Assembly (NCBI GenBank): GCA_018396395.1
Contig: JAGTQN010000001.1
Location: 1 to 54,755 of the forward strand
DNA: 54,755 nucleotides
Direction: 5' to 3'
Source: Candidatus Bathyarchaeota archaeon
Lineage (GTDB): Archaea > Thermoproteota > CALKCG01 > B24 > JAGTQN01
Positions 1 through 7,140 of this stretch are shown here, piece after piece. Within the stretch, counting starts at the first letter, position 1; every line of letters starts with the position of its first letter. Both the position numbers and the translations under genes were made by a program. The notes below the pieces were generated by a model. That model saw only the letters and a list, made by a program, of their open reading frames with translations. It searched no databases and was not told where the DNA came from.

Positions 1-166
1 AACAACTTCCAGTAAGGAAGATGCCCATCCTCAATATATAGGCGCCTCATAAGGCTTTTCGTCCTATGGTATAACTTCATAAGGCGCATAAAACCCTAGG
101 AAGACTGCCAGAAATACCAATAACTTGACAGTATCGGAGCCATCGTAAGTAAGGCTTATTTAGACC

Positions 167-208
167 TCACATGTAGCATAATATGAGATCTTAAAATGTC
201 ACATGTGA
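167..208 (+). promoter_or_regulatory. Paired TCACATGT sites at start of HTH-CBS gene
   Basis: TCACATGT occurs at 167-174 and again as the perfect palindrome TCACATGTGA at 199-208, which covers the first codons of the HTH-CBS gene (ATG at 196). A TATA-like stretch (TTATTTA, about 157-163) lies just upstream. The two copies are 32 nt apart, about three helical turns, as expected for an operator bound by a dimeric HTH protein. Autoregulation by the downstream gene is inferred; only the repeats are seen. Confidence 0.35.
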
Positions 209-807
209 TACCAACAGGTCACACCCTCAGGGAGATGAGGCTTTCAGCTCGCCTGACTCAGAAGGCCTTAGCTGAGAGAACTGGCTTAAGTCAAGCCCTC
301 ATATCGAGAATAGAAAGGGGATCCGTTGATCCTCGCATATCGACCCTAAGAAAAATTATAGATGTCCTCAATTCTTTGGTAATCCATTCAACGTATGCCC
401 GTGATATCATGAGAAGCCCTGTGATCTCTGTGAACGCATCACAACCTCTGAGGGTGGCTGTGGAGCTTATGAAGAGGTATGATATATCGCAATTGCCAGT
501 TATGCGGGCAGGGTCCGTTGTTGGAAGTATTCAAGAATCTACGATTATCCAAAAAATAGCTCAAGTGAAGGAGGTCTCCAGTCTCTTTCAGGAGCCTGTC
601 GATAAGTTCATGGAGGAGCCTTTTCCTTTTATAAGTCCCGAAACGCCCGTTGAAGACCTCGTCATCCTTCTATCGAAGGGTATCCCAGCCTTATTGGTCA
701 TGGAGAGGAAGAAACTTGTTGGAATAATAACGAAGATTGATTTGATAACCGCCCTTCTGAAGAAGGGCGAGGGCTTTCAGCTAATTAAAGGAGGTGCTTC
801 CTCATAG
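196..807 (+). CDS. XRE-family HTH regulator with paired CBS domains
   Basis: This is a 203-residue archaeal transcriptional regulator. Residues about 8-62 form a lambda-repressor/XRE helix-turn-helix, with the recognition stretch TGLSQALISRIERG typical of the family. Residues about 68-190 form two CBS motifs; the first starts near RDIMRSPVISV and the second near VDKFMEEPFPFI. CBS pairs bind adenosine nucleotides or similar ligands, so the protein probably couples DNA binding to energy or nucleotide state; the ligand here is unknown. The gene is followed with at most a few bases of spacing by a second, membrane-anchored winged-helix gene, so the two are probably co-transcribed. Palindromic TCACATGTGA at its own start suggests autoregulation. 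The family assignment is firm; the target genes are not known. Confidence 0.85.
   Translation: MSHVIPTGHTLREMRLSARLTQKALAERTGLSQALISRIERGSVDPRISTLRKIIDVLNSLVIHSTYARDIMRSPVISVNASQPLRVAVELMKRYDISQLPVMRAGSVVGSIQESTIIQKIAQVKEVSSLFQEPVDKFMEEPFPFISPETPVEDLVILLSKGIPALLVMERKKLVGIITKIDLITALLKKGEGFQLIKGGASS
790..806 (+). promoter_or_regulatory. Strong Shine-Dalgarno leading to a possible ATA start
   Basis: GGAGGTG at 790-796 is a strong Shine-Dalgarno inside the last codons of the HTH-CBS gene. The best-spaced in-frame codon for the next gene is ATA at 804-806, 7 nt away, which overlaps the upstream TAG stop as ATAG. The first conventional start, TTG at 819, lies 22 nt from this site, which is too far for normal use. 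Either ATA is the start codon or the base is a sequence error or variant of ATG. Confidence 0.4.
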
Positions 808-818
808 ACCCTCTATTT

Positions 819-1547
819 TTGGTAGCTATAGGAGCCGTTGGGCTATCCATCTCCATCGCATGTAGCATAATTTGGTTCGAGAGTAGAAGTACTAGGGAAA
901 TCTCGAAATATCTTGTAAAGGCCTTCAATGAACGTCTTGCAAGGCAAGAAAGCCAACTAGAGGTTCTGAGGCAAGATACTTCTGAAAATACTATGGCTAT
1001 AAACAAACTTGTCCGTAGGGAGGAATTAAGGGGAGCTAGGATTGAAGACTTGGAAAAAAGTGTGATTCTTTCCTTGGAAGCCGCAAGGAAAGTGTTACAT
1101 CACACCCTAGCATTCGAGGGTAGGCTAAGAAATTTGGAGGTGAAGCTCAAAGAAATCGAGGAGGGGCGCCATAACCCTCAGATCCAGGAAATTAAGAAGG
1201 AGTTGAAAGATTTGGCTAGCAAGATTGAAAGCTATGAAATACTTCGCCAAGAAGGCATTAGAAGCGAGATAAAGGAGAATATAATCTTGGAGGAGAAAGG
1301 GGTTCTTTCCAAACTAACACCAACGGAACTAAAAGTTTTGAAGTTATTGTCTTCCGATGGCGCCAAGACGAGTAGGCAAATTGAACAGGTTCTTGGAAAA
1401 ACTAGGGAGCATACTGCCCGTCTTATGAAAAAGTTGTATGTGGAGGGCTATGTCGAAAGGAATTCGGAAAGGCTTCCCTACATATATAGAATCAATGAAA
1501 GGGTTAGAAAGGCCTTAGAAAGCGCTAAATCCCCCAAAGAGGTCTAA
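819..1547 (+). CDS. Membrane-anchored coiled-coil winged-helix protein
   Basis: The protein has about 242 residues. It opens with a hydrophobic segment (about residues 1-19), continues as a long charged region with heptad-like coiled-coil character (about 25-150), and ends in a winged-helix domain of MarR/IclR type (about 160-235). In the last part, LTPTELKVLKLL and the recognition stretch TSRQIEQVLGKTREHTARLMKKLY can be seen. A DNA-binding domain tethered to the membrane by a coiled coil is a known archaeal arrangement and suggests a membrane-associated regulator or chromosome-organising factor. The TTG at 819 is the first conventional start, but an ATA at 804 with a well-placed Shine-Dalgarno would add five residues (IDPLF) and complete the membrane helix. 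The 3' end overlaps the convergent gene by four bases. No specific function is known. Confidence 0.7.
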   Translation: MVAIGAVGLSISIACSIIWFESRSTREISKYLVKAFNERLARQESQLEVLRQDTSENTMAINKLVRREELRGARIEDLEKSVILSLEAARKVLHHTLAFEGRLRNLEVKLKEIEEGRHNPQIQEIKKELKDLASKIESYEILRQEGIRSEIKENIILEEKGVLSKLTPTELKVLKLLSSDGAKTSRQIEQVLGKTREHTARLMKKLYVEGYVERNSERLPYIYRINERVRKALESAKSPKEV

Positions 1548-1957
1548 ACATTCTTCATCATCTGGGAGAATTTTGCCATTTTATAACGCCTTTCTGCTCT
1601 AGATCCAGCTTTCATTAGGAAGCCTGTCTCCGAAAGCCTTTGGAGATAAGTCGAAACTGTGCTGAGGGCTATGGGCTCTTTAAAGACATCTTCATAAGTC
1701 AATTGAATCTCTTTAGAAGAAAACCATCCAATAGGAAAATGTCCTTTTATTATTCCTTTAATCCTTTCAAGCTTAGTAGTATCCGGTTGTTGTCCCTCGA
1801 AGCGTTCTAGGGGATGGTTTTTGGATAGCCCTCCCATCATCTCGAAAAGATCTAGAATTTGGAGGACCTTATCCCTCGATACATTTCCTTCAAGCGAAAT
1901 CGTAAGCCTGTTTCCATCCGAATCGTACAGTTGAAATCGAAGCTTAGAAGGTGCCAT
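1544..1957 (-). CDS. Winged-helix domain protein of unknown function
   Basis: This is a small protein of about 137 residues. The N-terminal half (KLRFQLYDSDGNRLTISLEG) looks like a short beta-rich domain that may sense or bind a partner. The C-terminal half (about residues 70-130) is a winged helix in which ALSTVSTYLQRLSETGFLMK is the recognition region, ending in a basic strand (SRAERRYKM). I start it at the ATG at 1957 because GAGGTGG lies 9 nt upstream; a TTG at 1975 would add six residues but has no such site. It lies at the edge of the putative replication origin, reading away from it. It converges on the upstream coiled-coil gene with a 4-nt overlap. A role in transcription or origin control is possible but not shown. 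Confidence 0.6.
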   Translation of the reverse strand: MAPSKLRFQLYDSDGNRLTISLEGNVSRDKVLQILDLFEMMGGLSKNHPLERFEGQQPDTTKLERIKGIIKGHFPIGWFSSKEIQLTYEDVFKEPIALSTVSTYLQRLSETGFLMKAGSRAERRYKMAKFSQMMKNV

Positions 1958-2137
1958 AAGCCCATACCACCTCAAATTTTTCTGTGCTCAATGAAGTTCG
2001 AAGTTGTGAAGTTGTAGAGGAAAAACATGAAATCTCGGATAGAGTAGAGAAAAAACCATTTTTTGCAGAGTATTTTCGATTCACAATTTCACAAAGGCTA
2101 GAAAGGTAAAAAAGAGATTTTGAATCTTTTTGAACGA

Positions 2138-2160
2138 TTCTCCAGTGGAAATCAAGGGGT
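2138..2160 (+). other. ORB element 1
   Basis: The TCTCCAGTGGAAA core at 2139-2151 is followed by AGGGGT at 2155-2160. It matches ORB element 2 at 19 of 23 positions when that one is read on the minus strand. The G-run points right. Confidence 0.75.
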
Positions 2161-2317
2161 TCAAATGTAGGGTCTTGTGAAAGGTTTCTAATATGGGGAA
2201 GGAGGGAGATTCTTGCTTTAATGGTTGTAGGGAAGGTTCGGGTTTCATATAGTTCACAGTCAAAAGCTCCTCGATGGTTACTAGGGTTTTCTAAAGGATC
2301 CTTAGGGATCCGCTCCC

Positions 2318-2340
2318 ACCCCTGTTTTTCCACTGGAGAG
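2318..2340 (-). other. ORB element 2
   Basis: Read on the minus strand it begins CTCTCCAGTGGAAA and ends AGGGGT, the same core and spacing as ORB element 1 but in opposite orientation. It borders the AT-rich segment on its left, with the G-run pointing away from it. Confidence 0.75.
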
Positions 2341-2493
2341 TCATCTCCTTTTTGTATTTTCTTCTCTCCTTTTAGGAGAGAATAGAGTCCAAATGTTAAT
2401 CTCTTCTTAACAATTAAAAATTCCTATAAATGGAAATTGAATTTTTATAAAATTTTTTAAACATACTCCCATATACCAGAATTCCTTTGGGAA
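2341..2493. other. AT-rich putative DNA unwinding element
   Basis: This segment lies between the ORB 2 and ORB 3 sites. Its core at about 2398-2463 is almost entirely A and T, with runs such as AATTTTTATAAAATTTTTT. It starts with a pyrimidine-rich stretch (2345-2372) and contains no gene. The position between outward-facing initiator sites is that of an archaeal unwinding element; melting is inferred. Confidence 0.6.
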
Positions 2494-2516
2494 ATTTCCA
2501 GTTGAAATAGTGGCGT
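2494..2516 (+). other. Degenerate ORB-like element 3
   Basis: TTTCCAGTTGAAAT at 2495-2508 is followed by a G-rich tail. It matches ORB element 1 at 16 of 23 positions, with one change inside the dyad core. It borders the AT-rich segment on its right. Confidence 0.45.
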
Positions 2517-2650
2517 AGGTGATTAATACCCCACACTCTTATACATCTTATTTCTCACCATCAATTTCAACCTCATTGAGAAGTTTAAAGAAAACAGTCT
2601 AGTTTATTGTATTACTATCTTTTTTATCACATGCTAATAACTTAATTAAT

Positions 2651-3844
2651 ATGGAGAGTCCTGCGCTATCGGAGATTTTCAACCATTTCTTGAAACAGTC
2701 CATAATCCTGAAGAACCGTGAAGCTCTTCGACCAGACTATGTTCCCGATCATTTACCTCATCGAGATGAGCAGATTAGAAAGCTTGGATGGATTTTAGCT
2801 CCTGTATTAAAGGGATCGAGATGCTCAAATATGTTCATATATGGAAAACCTGGGACTGGTAAGACTGCCGTTACCCGTTTCGTCTTACAACACCTATCCG
2901 CGAAGAGTTCCGAGATAGATACTCCCCTTAGCGTTTCTTATATCAACTGCCGTCTTGCTGGAAGCGAATATAGGGTTCTCTCAATGCTGAGTCAATCAGT
3001 AAAGGTACCAGTCCCCTTTACAGGAATAGCTACCGCTGAAGTTTTCGACCGCTTTAAACAAGGTCTCAAAGCCATGGGAGGTATTCTTATCAGCGTTCTA
3101 GATGAGGTAGATATGCTTGTAAAAGCGAGCGGTGATAAGCTTCTTTATGAGCTTACAAGGATTAACGAAACCTCACCAACAGGAAAGATTGTTCTGATAG
3201 GCATATCGAACGATCTAAACTTTAAGGATCTTTTAGATCCAAGGGTTCTCAGTAGCCTTAGTGAGGAAGAAATCGTTTTCCATCCATATACGGCCGATGA
3301 GTTATACGATATCCTACTCGATCGGGCAAAGATAGCCTTAGTTCAAGATGGTGTTACAGAGGGGGCCTTAAGGCTATGTGCAGCTTTGGCTGCCGCAGAG
3401 CACGGGGATGCCAGGAGGGCTCTAGACCTCCTGAGAGTTGCTGGGGAGCTAGCTGAGCGGGAGGGAGGAAGAGCCATTACAGAGGATTATATTCGAAAGG
3501 CACAGTGGAAAATAGAGCATGATAGAGTGACAGAGGTTCTAAGGACCCTTCCTCTCCATCAAAGGCTTGTCCTCTATAGCGTTTATTTTACACAACAAGA
3601 AAATCCAAAAGAAACCCTAACGGGGAATATCTATGAGACGTACGAGAGGATTTGTAGAAAGGCTGGAATGGAACCCCTTACCCAGAGACGGGTAAGCGGT
3701 CTCCTAAATGAGCTTGACGCCATGGGAATCGTGAACTCTAAACTCGTCAATCTAGGAAGACATGGTCGCTCAAAAAGGGTCCGTTTAAGCATACCCATGG
3801 AACAGGTTCAATCCCTTTTAAAGGAAGAGACCCGTCTATCATAA
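2651..3844 (+). CDS. cdc6: Orc1/Cdc6 replication initiator
   Basis: This 397-residue AAA+ initiator binds origin DNA and loads the MCM helicase. The Walker A motif GKPGTGKT is at residues 65-72 and the Walker B motif VLDEVDML at 149-156. A sensor-1 stretch LIGISND follows at about 191, and arginine-rich sensor-2/lid sequence (GDARRALDLL) at about 256. The C-terminal third (about 300-390) is the winged helix that reads the ORB dyad. Length and domain order are those of the archaeal family. The gene starts right after the putative origin with its ORB sites, so self-recognition is likely, and the DUF99 gene follows 26 nt downstream in the same direction. The assignment is firm. Whether it is the only cdc6 of the genome cannot be seen here. 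Confidence 0.95.
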   Translation: MESPALSEIFNHFLKQSIILKNREALRPDYVPDHLPHRDEQIRKLGWILAPVLKGSRCSNMFIYGKPGTGKTAVTRFVLQHLSAKSSEIDTPLSVSYINCRLAGSEYRVLSMLSQSVKVPVPFTGIATAEVFDRFKQGLKAMGGILISVLDEVDMLVKASGDKLLYELTRINETSPTGKIVLIGISNDLNFKDLLDPRVLSSLSEEEIVFHPYTADELYDILLDRAKIALVQDGVTEGALRLCAALAAAEHGDARRALDLLRVAGELAEREGGRAITEDYIRKAQWKIEHDRVTEVLRTLPLHQRLVLYSVYFTQQENPKETLTGNIYETYERICRKAGMEPLTQRRVSGLLNELDAMGIVNSKLVNLGRHGRSKRVRLSIPMEQVQSLLKEETRLS

Positions 3845-3870
3845 TAACTAGCCATTATCGCTTTTCTCTT

Positions 3871-4500
3871 ATGGGGTCGGGTTTGCTTCCTTCTCCTTCG
3901 CAACAAGTATGGGAGATCATTCCTAGAAAAAAGATAGAGGAAACCAAGGCCTTAGCCTTCGAAGATGGCCCCTTCACAAAAAAGATCGGAACAAAGAAAA
4001 GGAGGGCGCCCCTTATAGCCGTTCTTACTAAGGGCTTTATGGTTTTGAAGATAGCCTTTGATTATCTTAAGGTTGATGGTAGTGAAGCCACGGATCTTAT
4101 GATAGACTTGGAGAAGCATCTTTCAAGCGATGAGGATATAAATATAATATTCCTCCATGGAGTAGCCTATGCCGGTTTTAATGTTGTGGACGTCCAGCGT
4201 CTAAGGGAAGCCACAAATCGCCCTATAATCCTCGTCTTGAGATCCAAACCCAATCCTGAAGCCGTTAAAGAGGCTTTGATAAAGCATTTCAGAGACTGGG
4301 ATAGGCGCCTCGATATTATAAGCAAGGCAGGAGATCCCAGATTCTTCGAGGTATATCCAGGGATACCCATCTTCTACGAAACCATTGGAATGGAAGCCCA
4401 CGAAGCGGAAGCCCTCATAAGAGCCTTTACGATCCTTGGAAAGACCCCCGAACCCCTTAGAATAGCAAGGATCTTGGCAGAGGCCTTAGGCACCTTCTGA
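3871..4500 (+). CDS. DUF99 (UPF0215) endonuclease V-like protein
   Basis: This 209-residue protein belongs to DUF99, an archaeal family distantly related to endonuclease V. The family hallmark FEDGPF, which carries an acidic putative metal ligand, is at residues 30-35. Later stretches INIIFLHGVAYAGFNVVD (about 90-107) and PIILVLRSKPNP (about 114-125) form the expected RNase H-like core. Members are presumed nucleases or nucleic-acid binding proteins, but activity is not well established for the family. The gene follows cdc6 by 26 nt and may be in its operon, which would place it in a replication or repair setting. Its 3' end overlaps the convergent dehydrogenase by 15 nt. Family call good, function open. 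Confidence 0.75.
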   Translation: MGSGLLPSPSQQVWEIIPRKKIEETKALAFEDGPFTKKIGTKKRRAPLIAVLTKGFMVLKIAFDYLKVDGSEATDLMIDLEKHLSSDEDINIIFLHGVAYAGFNVVDVQRLREATNRPIILVLRSKPNPEAVKEALIKHFRDWDRRLDIISKAGDPRFFEVYPGIPIFYETIGMEAHEAEALIRAFTILGKTPEPLRIARILAEALGTF

Positions 4501-5385
4501 GGCTTTGATCTCAAAACCCGAAATCCTTTCCATTCCCACAATTGCGGCTGAAGTTCCCCTATCTCCCATCCCTAAGGCCTCAACTATTCTGAACAACTGA
4601 CTGACTAAGGCCGTTCCTGGAAGAGGTATCTTCAAATCTTCCGCTAAAGAAAGGGCATGGTGCAGGTCCTTTAATTGATGGCTTATTTTAAAACCAGGCT
4701 CAAAATCTCTCTTTATCATTTTAGGAGCCAAATTAGAAAGCATCCAGGATGAGGCAGCCCCTCCCGTTACCACATTCAGCATTTTTTGAAGATCAAGTCC
4801 CGCCTTGGCCGCGAGCATAAGTCCTTCACAAACTGCTTGGATGTTGAGGGCGCATATGACTTGATTGCATAGCTTTGTGATCTGTCCAGAACCGCTTGAT
4901 CCCATATAGGTAATCCTCTTTCCCAGGACCTGGAAAATTGGTAGACATTCTTTGAAGGCATCCTCGGGCCCCCCAACCATGATGGACAGGGTTCCCTGTG
5001 TCGCCCCCACATCTCCTCCGCTTACAGGGGCATCCAGCATCTTTACGCCCTTCTTCTCAAGCTCCTTTGCTATTCTTATGGTTACACGAGGGGATATGGT
5101 ACTCATATCAACGACGATGAGCCCTGGATGGGCTCCCTCTATCACCCCTTGGGATCCTAGGATTACTTGCTCCACATCTGGGGAATCTGCCACCATGGTT
5201 ATCACAACATCGGATTTTTCAGCCACATCCTTCGGAGATTCCCCAGCCACTGCTCCCATGCTGACAAGACCTCGCATCTTCTCCCTAGTCCTATTCCAAA
5301 CGGTTAGTGGATATCCTGCCTTCAAAATATTCGTAGCCATGGGCATTCCCATGACCCCTAAGCCTATAAAGCCAACCCGCTTCAC
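4486..5385 (-). CDS. Beta-hydroxyacid dehydrogenase, 3-hydroxyisobutyrate/tartronate semialdehyde reductase type
   Basis: This 299-residue NAD(P)-dependent oxidoreductase has an N-terminal Rossmann fold (GFIGLGVMGMPMA at residues 5-17) and an all-helical C-terminal domain. The substrate-binding signature DAPVSGGDVGA is at about 118-128, and the catalytic lysine is in SGSGQITKLCNQ at about 171. Family members act on 3-hydroxyisobutyrate, tartronate semialdehyde or related short beta-hydroxyacids; the substrate cannot be read from sequence. The start is GTG at 5385, preceded by GGAGGG at a good distance. It lies near a zinc dehydrogenase and a sugar-acid dehydratase on the same strand, so a role in sugar-acid catabolism is possible but inferred. 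Confidence 0.85.
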   Translation of the reverse strand: MKRVGFIGLGVMGMPMATNILKAGYPLTVWNRTREKMRGLVSMGAVAGESPKDVAEKSDVVITMVADSPDVEQVILGSQGVIEGAHPGLIVVDMSTISPRVTIRIAKELEKKGVKMLDAPVSGGDVGATQGTLSIMVGGPEDAFKECLPIFQVLGKRITYMGSSGSGQITKLCNQVICALNIQAVCEGLMLAAKAGLDLQKMLNVVTGGAASSWMLSNLAPKMIKRDFEPGFKISHQLKDLHHALSLAEDLKIPLPGTALVSQLFRIVEALGMGDRGTSAAIVGMERISGFEIKASEGA

Positions 5386-5467
5386 TCAAATCCCTCCTTC
5401 TGCATAAGAAAGATTATTCTTCCTGATGGAATACTCTAACCTTTGATAAAAAGAAACATCATATGCT

Positions 5468-7015
5468 TTAAGGGTTTCTAAAGTCCAAGGATATAACTTC
5501 CATGGTTGACAGGTTAAGGATTGGGACTTGAGCAGGGGTGGGGTCAATCCCATTCTTCTTCAAATATTCAGTTTGCCCTTGCCACGTGCCAGAGTTCACT
5601 ATCAAGGTTCCCCTATAGGTCTTATACTTATAAACGTGAACATGTCCTGCTTGAAAAACATCGGGAGGCTCTTCTATGACTAAATAATCCTTTTTTTGGG
5701 GGGTTATGGGAGTCCTCTCCCCATAAATTGGGGATAGGTGCCTAGCCCTCAGCAGAAGCTCCATGGCTTCATGGGGTTCGCTGAAGGACATATTGGGAGC
5801 CGAAGCTACTACGTCCGGAAGGCTATTTCCATGATAAAGGAGGAACTCAAGGCCGTGAAGCCTTACTCGGGCTGGGTTTCCTAGGAGGTGTAGATTCCCT
5901 AAGCCAAGGAGGGGTTCGGCATACTTCTTAAGGATCGCTGGTTGAGGGAGGGATCGTCTAGAGGCATCGTGATTTCCTGGTATGGCGATGATCTCCACAT
6001 GTTCAGGGATCTCCTGAAGGTAGGAAGCCACAAGCCCATACTGCTCGTAGACATCCGATATGTTTAGCTCCTTTTCTTGCTCAGGATAGATGCCAATACC
6101 ATCGACGAGGTCCCCAGCTATGATTAGGTATTTCACAGTTCCAGCCAGATCCCTTTCCCATGGTGTACCCAGTTCCCCCTTCAGCCATCGGATGAAACGA
6201 TTTAGGCTCCTTCCGAGGAATTTGGTGCTTCCCACATGGAGGTCTGATGTCATAACCACTGAAACCTCAGCCTCAGCCTTGCGCTGGGGATGATCCGGAA
6301 CCTCTGGCCAAAGGATTTCCGAAGCTACCATTCTTCCCTCTCCTACCATGGAACCCACAACGCATATTACTTGATCAAGAAAAATCCTCTGGGCCCTATC
6401 AACTAGGGAGCGCTCTGCATTATGGGGAACGATGACCGTTAGGCTGGACTCTAGGTCCTCGATCTCTAGGCGAGTAATCCCACCTCTTGTTCGCTTATCA
6501 GTGACAAGTCCAATTACCTTCACACCCTTAGCTGTAGGCATCTTAAGGGCTTGTTGTATCGATACAGCATCTCTAGCATCGATCCTCTGCCTGAGAATCT
6601 TCTCTAAACGCCTGAATCGATCCCTAAAGTATTCGATGAAATCCTCGAAGGATGCCTTGGCTTCCATAAATTCTGTAGGATCGAAAAGGATATCGAGCTT
6701 CGTTTCCACCTCGGCAGCTGGAACCCTTGGGGCTTTGGCAACAGCTTCTAACCCCAAGGTACTGGCTTGTTCCTTTGGCTGTAAAAAGCTAAAGGCTTCC
6801 TCCAACAGATTCTTTGAAAGCCAAAGGGGCCGCTCCTCAGGTGATGCAGCCACCTTGGTGGCCTCCTTGACAATCTCATCCAAGTCTACATCTGGTGGAA
6901 GCCTAGATAGGAACTCAAAGCCCTCTTGGTCGATCTGATAGCCAAGCTTAAGGGCAGATACGATGGCCCTTTTAAGTCTCTCATGATGGGGATCTTTAGT
7001 CGTATTGGTTGACAA
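5468..7015 (-). CDS. polB: DNA polymerase D small subunit (DP1) with 3'-5' exonuclease domain
   Basis: This 515-residue protein is the small, proofreading subunit of the archaeal family-D replicative polymerase. An N-terminal helical region (1-130) is followed by an OB fold (about 160-235) and a calcineurin-like phosphoesterase domain (about 250-500). All metal-binding motifs are present: SDLHVGS near 257, AGDLVDG near 302, PGNHDASRR near 344, LLYHGNS near 393 and GHVHVYKY near 454. It should therefore be an active Mre11-like 3'-5' exonuclease, unlike the inactive B subunits of eukaryotic polymerases. The start codon is TTG. The catalytic large subunit DP2 is not in the window. The gene lies 1.6 kb past cdc6 and the putative origin, echoing the origin-cdc6-PolD clustering known in Thermococcales. 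Confidence 0.93.
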   Translation of the reverse strand: MSTNTTKDPHHERLKRAIVSALKLGYQIDQEGFEFLSRLPPDVDLDEIVKEATKVAASPEERPLWLSKNLLEEAFSFLQPKEQASTLGLEAVAKAPRVPAAEVETKLDILFDPTEFMEAKASFEDFIEYFRDRFRRLEKILRQRIDARDAVSIQQALKMPTAKGVKVIGLVTDKRTRGGITRLEIEDLESSLTVIVPHNAERSLVDRAQRIFLDQVICVVGSMVGEGRMVASEILWPEVPDHPQRKAEAEVSVVMTSDLHVGSTKFLGRSLNRFIRWLKGELGTPWERDLAGTVKYLIIAGDLVDGIGIYPEQEKELNISDVYEQYGLVASYLQEIPEHVEIIAIPGNHDASRRSLPQPAILKKYAEPLLGLGNLHLLGNPARVRLHGLEFLLYHGNSLPDVVASAPNMSFSEPHEAMELLLRARHLSPIYGERTPITPQKKDYLVIEEPPDVFQAGHVHVYKYKTYRGTLIVNSGTWQGQTEYLKKNGIDPTPAQVPILNLSTMEVISLDFRNP

Positions 7016-7140
7016 GGCAGCACCACGATTTTCTTATTCTTATTTTTACCTCACCATATCTTGGGAATAGGTTCGTCTCACAAATTATCTTTACTGCATT
7101 TGAGGTTTAAAAGGAACCCTTGAAGAAAAGGAGTTGATCC

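Larger units (their letters stand above)
2138..2514. other. oriC: Putative replication origin (oriC)
   Basis: The stretch between the winged-helix gene and cdc6 (about 1958-2650) has no convincing gene. It carries two strong ORB-type initiator sites in opposite orientation (2138-2160 and 2318-2340) and a weaker third (2494-2516). The sites share the TCCAGTGGAAA dyad core followed by a G-run, as known for Orc1/Cdc6 binding sites in Pyrococcus, Sulfolobus and haloarchaea. Between the second and third sites lies a very AT-rich run (about 2390-2465) suited to duplex unwinding, and the G-runs of both flanking sites point outward. The initiator gene starts 137 nt after the third site. Archaeal origins are commonly next to cdc6, so the call is well supported without experiment. 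A 129-codon open frame on the minus strand across 1944-2333 reads through two ORBs and is judged spurious. Confidence 0.8.

Noticed and set aside
1..195. Repeated CATAAGGC/GGCGCCTCATAAGGC near the left edge
   Set aside because: Only two short partial copies; too little to call a repeat array or an RNA.
1944..2333. A 129-codon open frame on the minus strand
   Set aside because: It runs through two ORB sites, has no recognisable domain and no ribosome site, and its codon make-up is unlike the neighbours. The DNA is better explained as origin.
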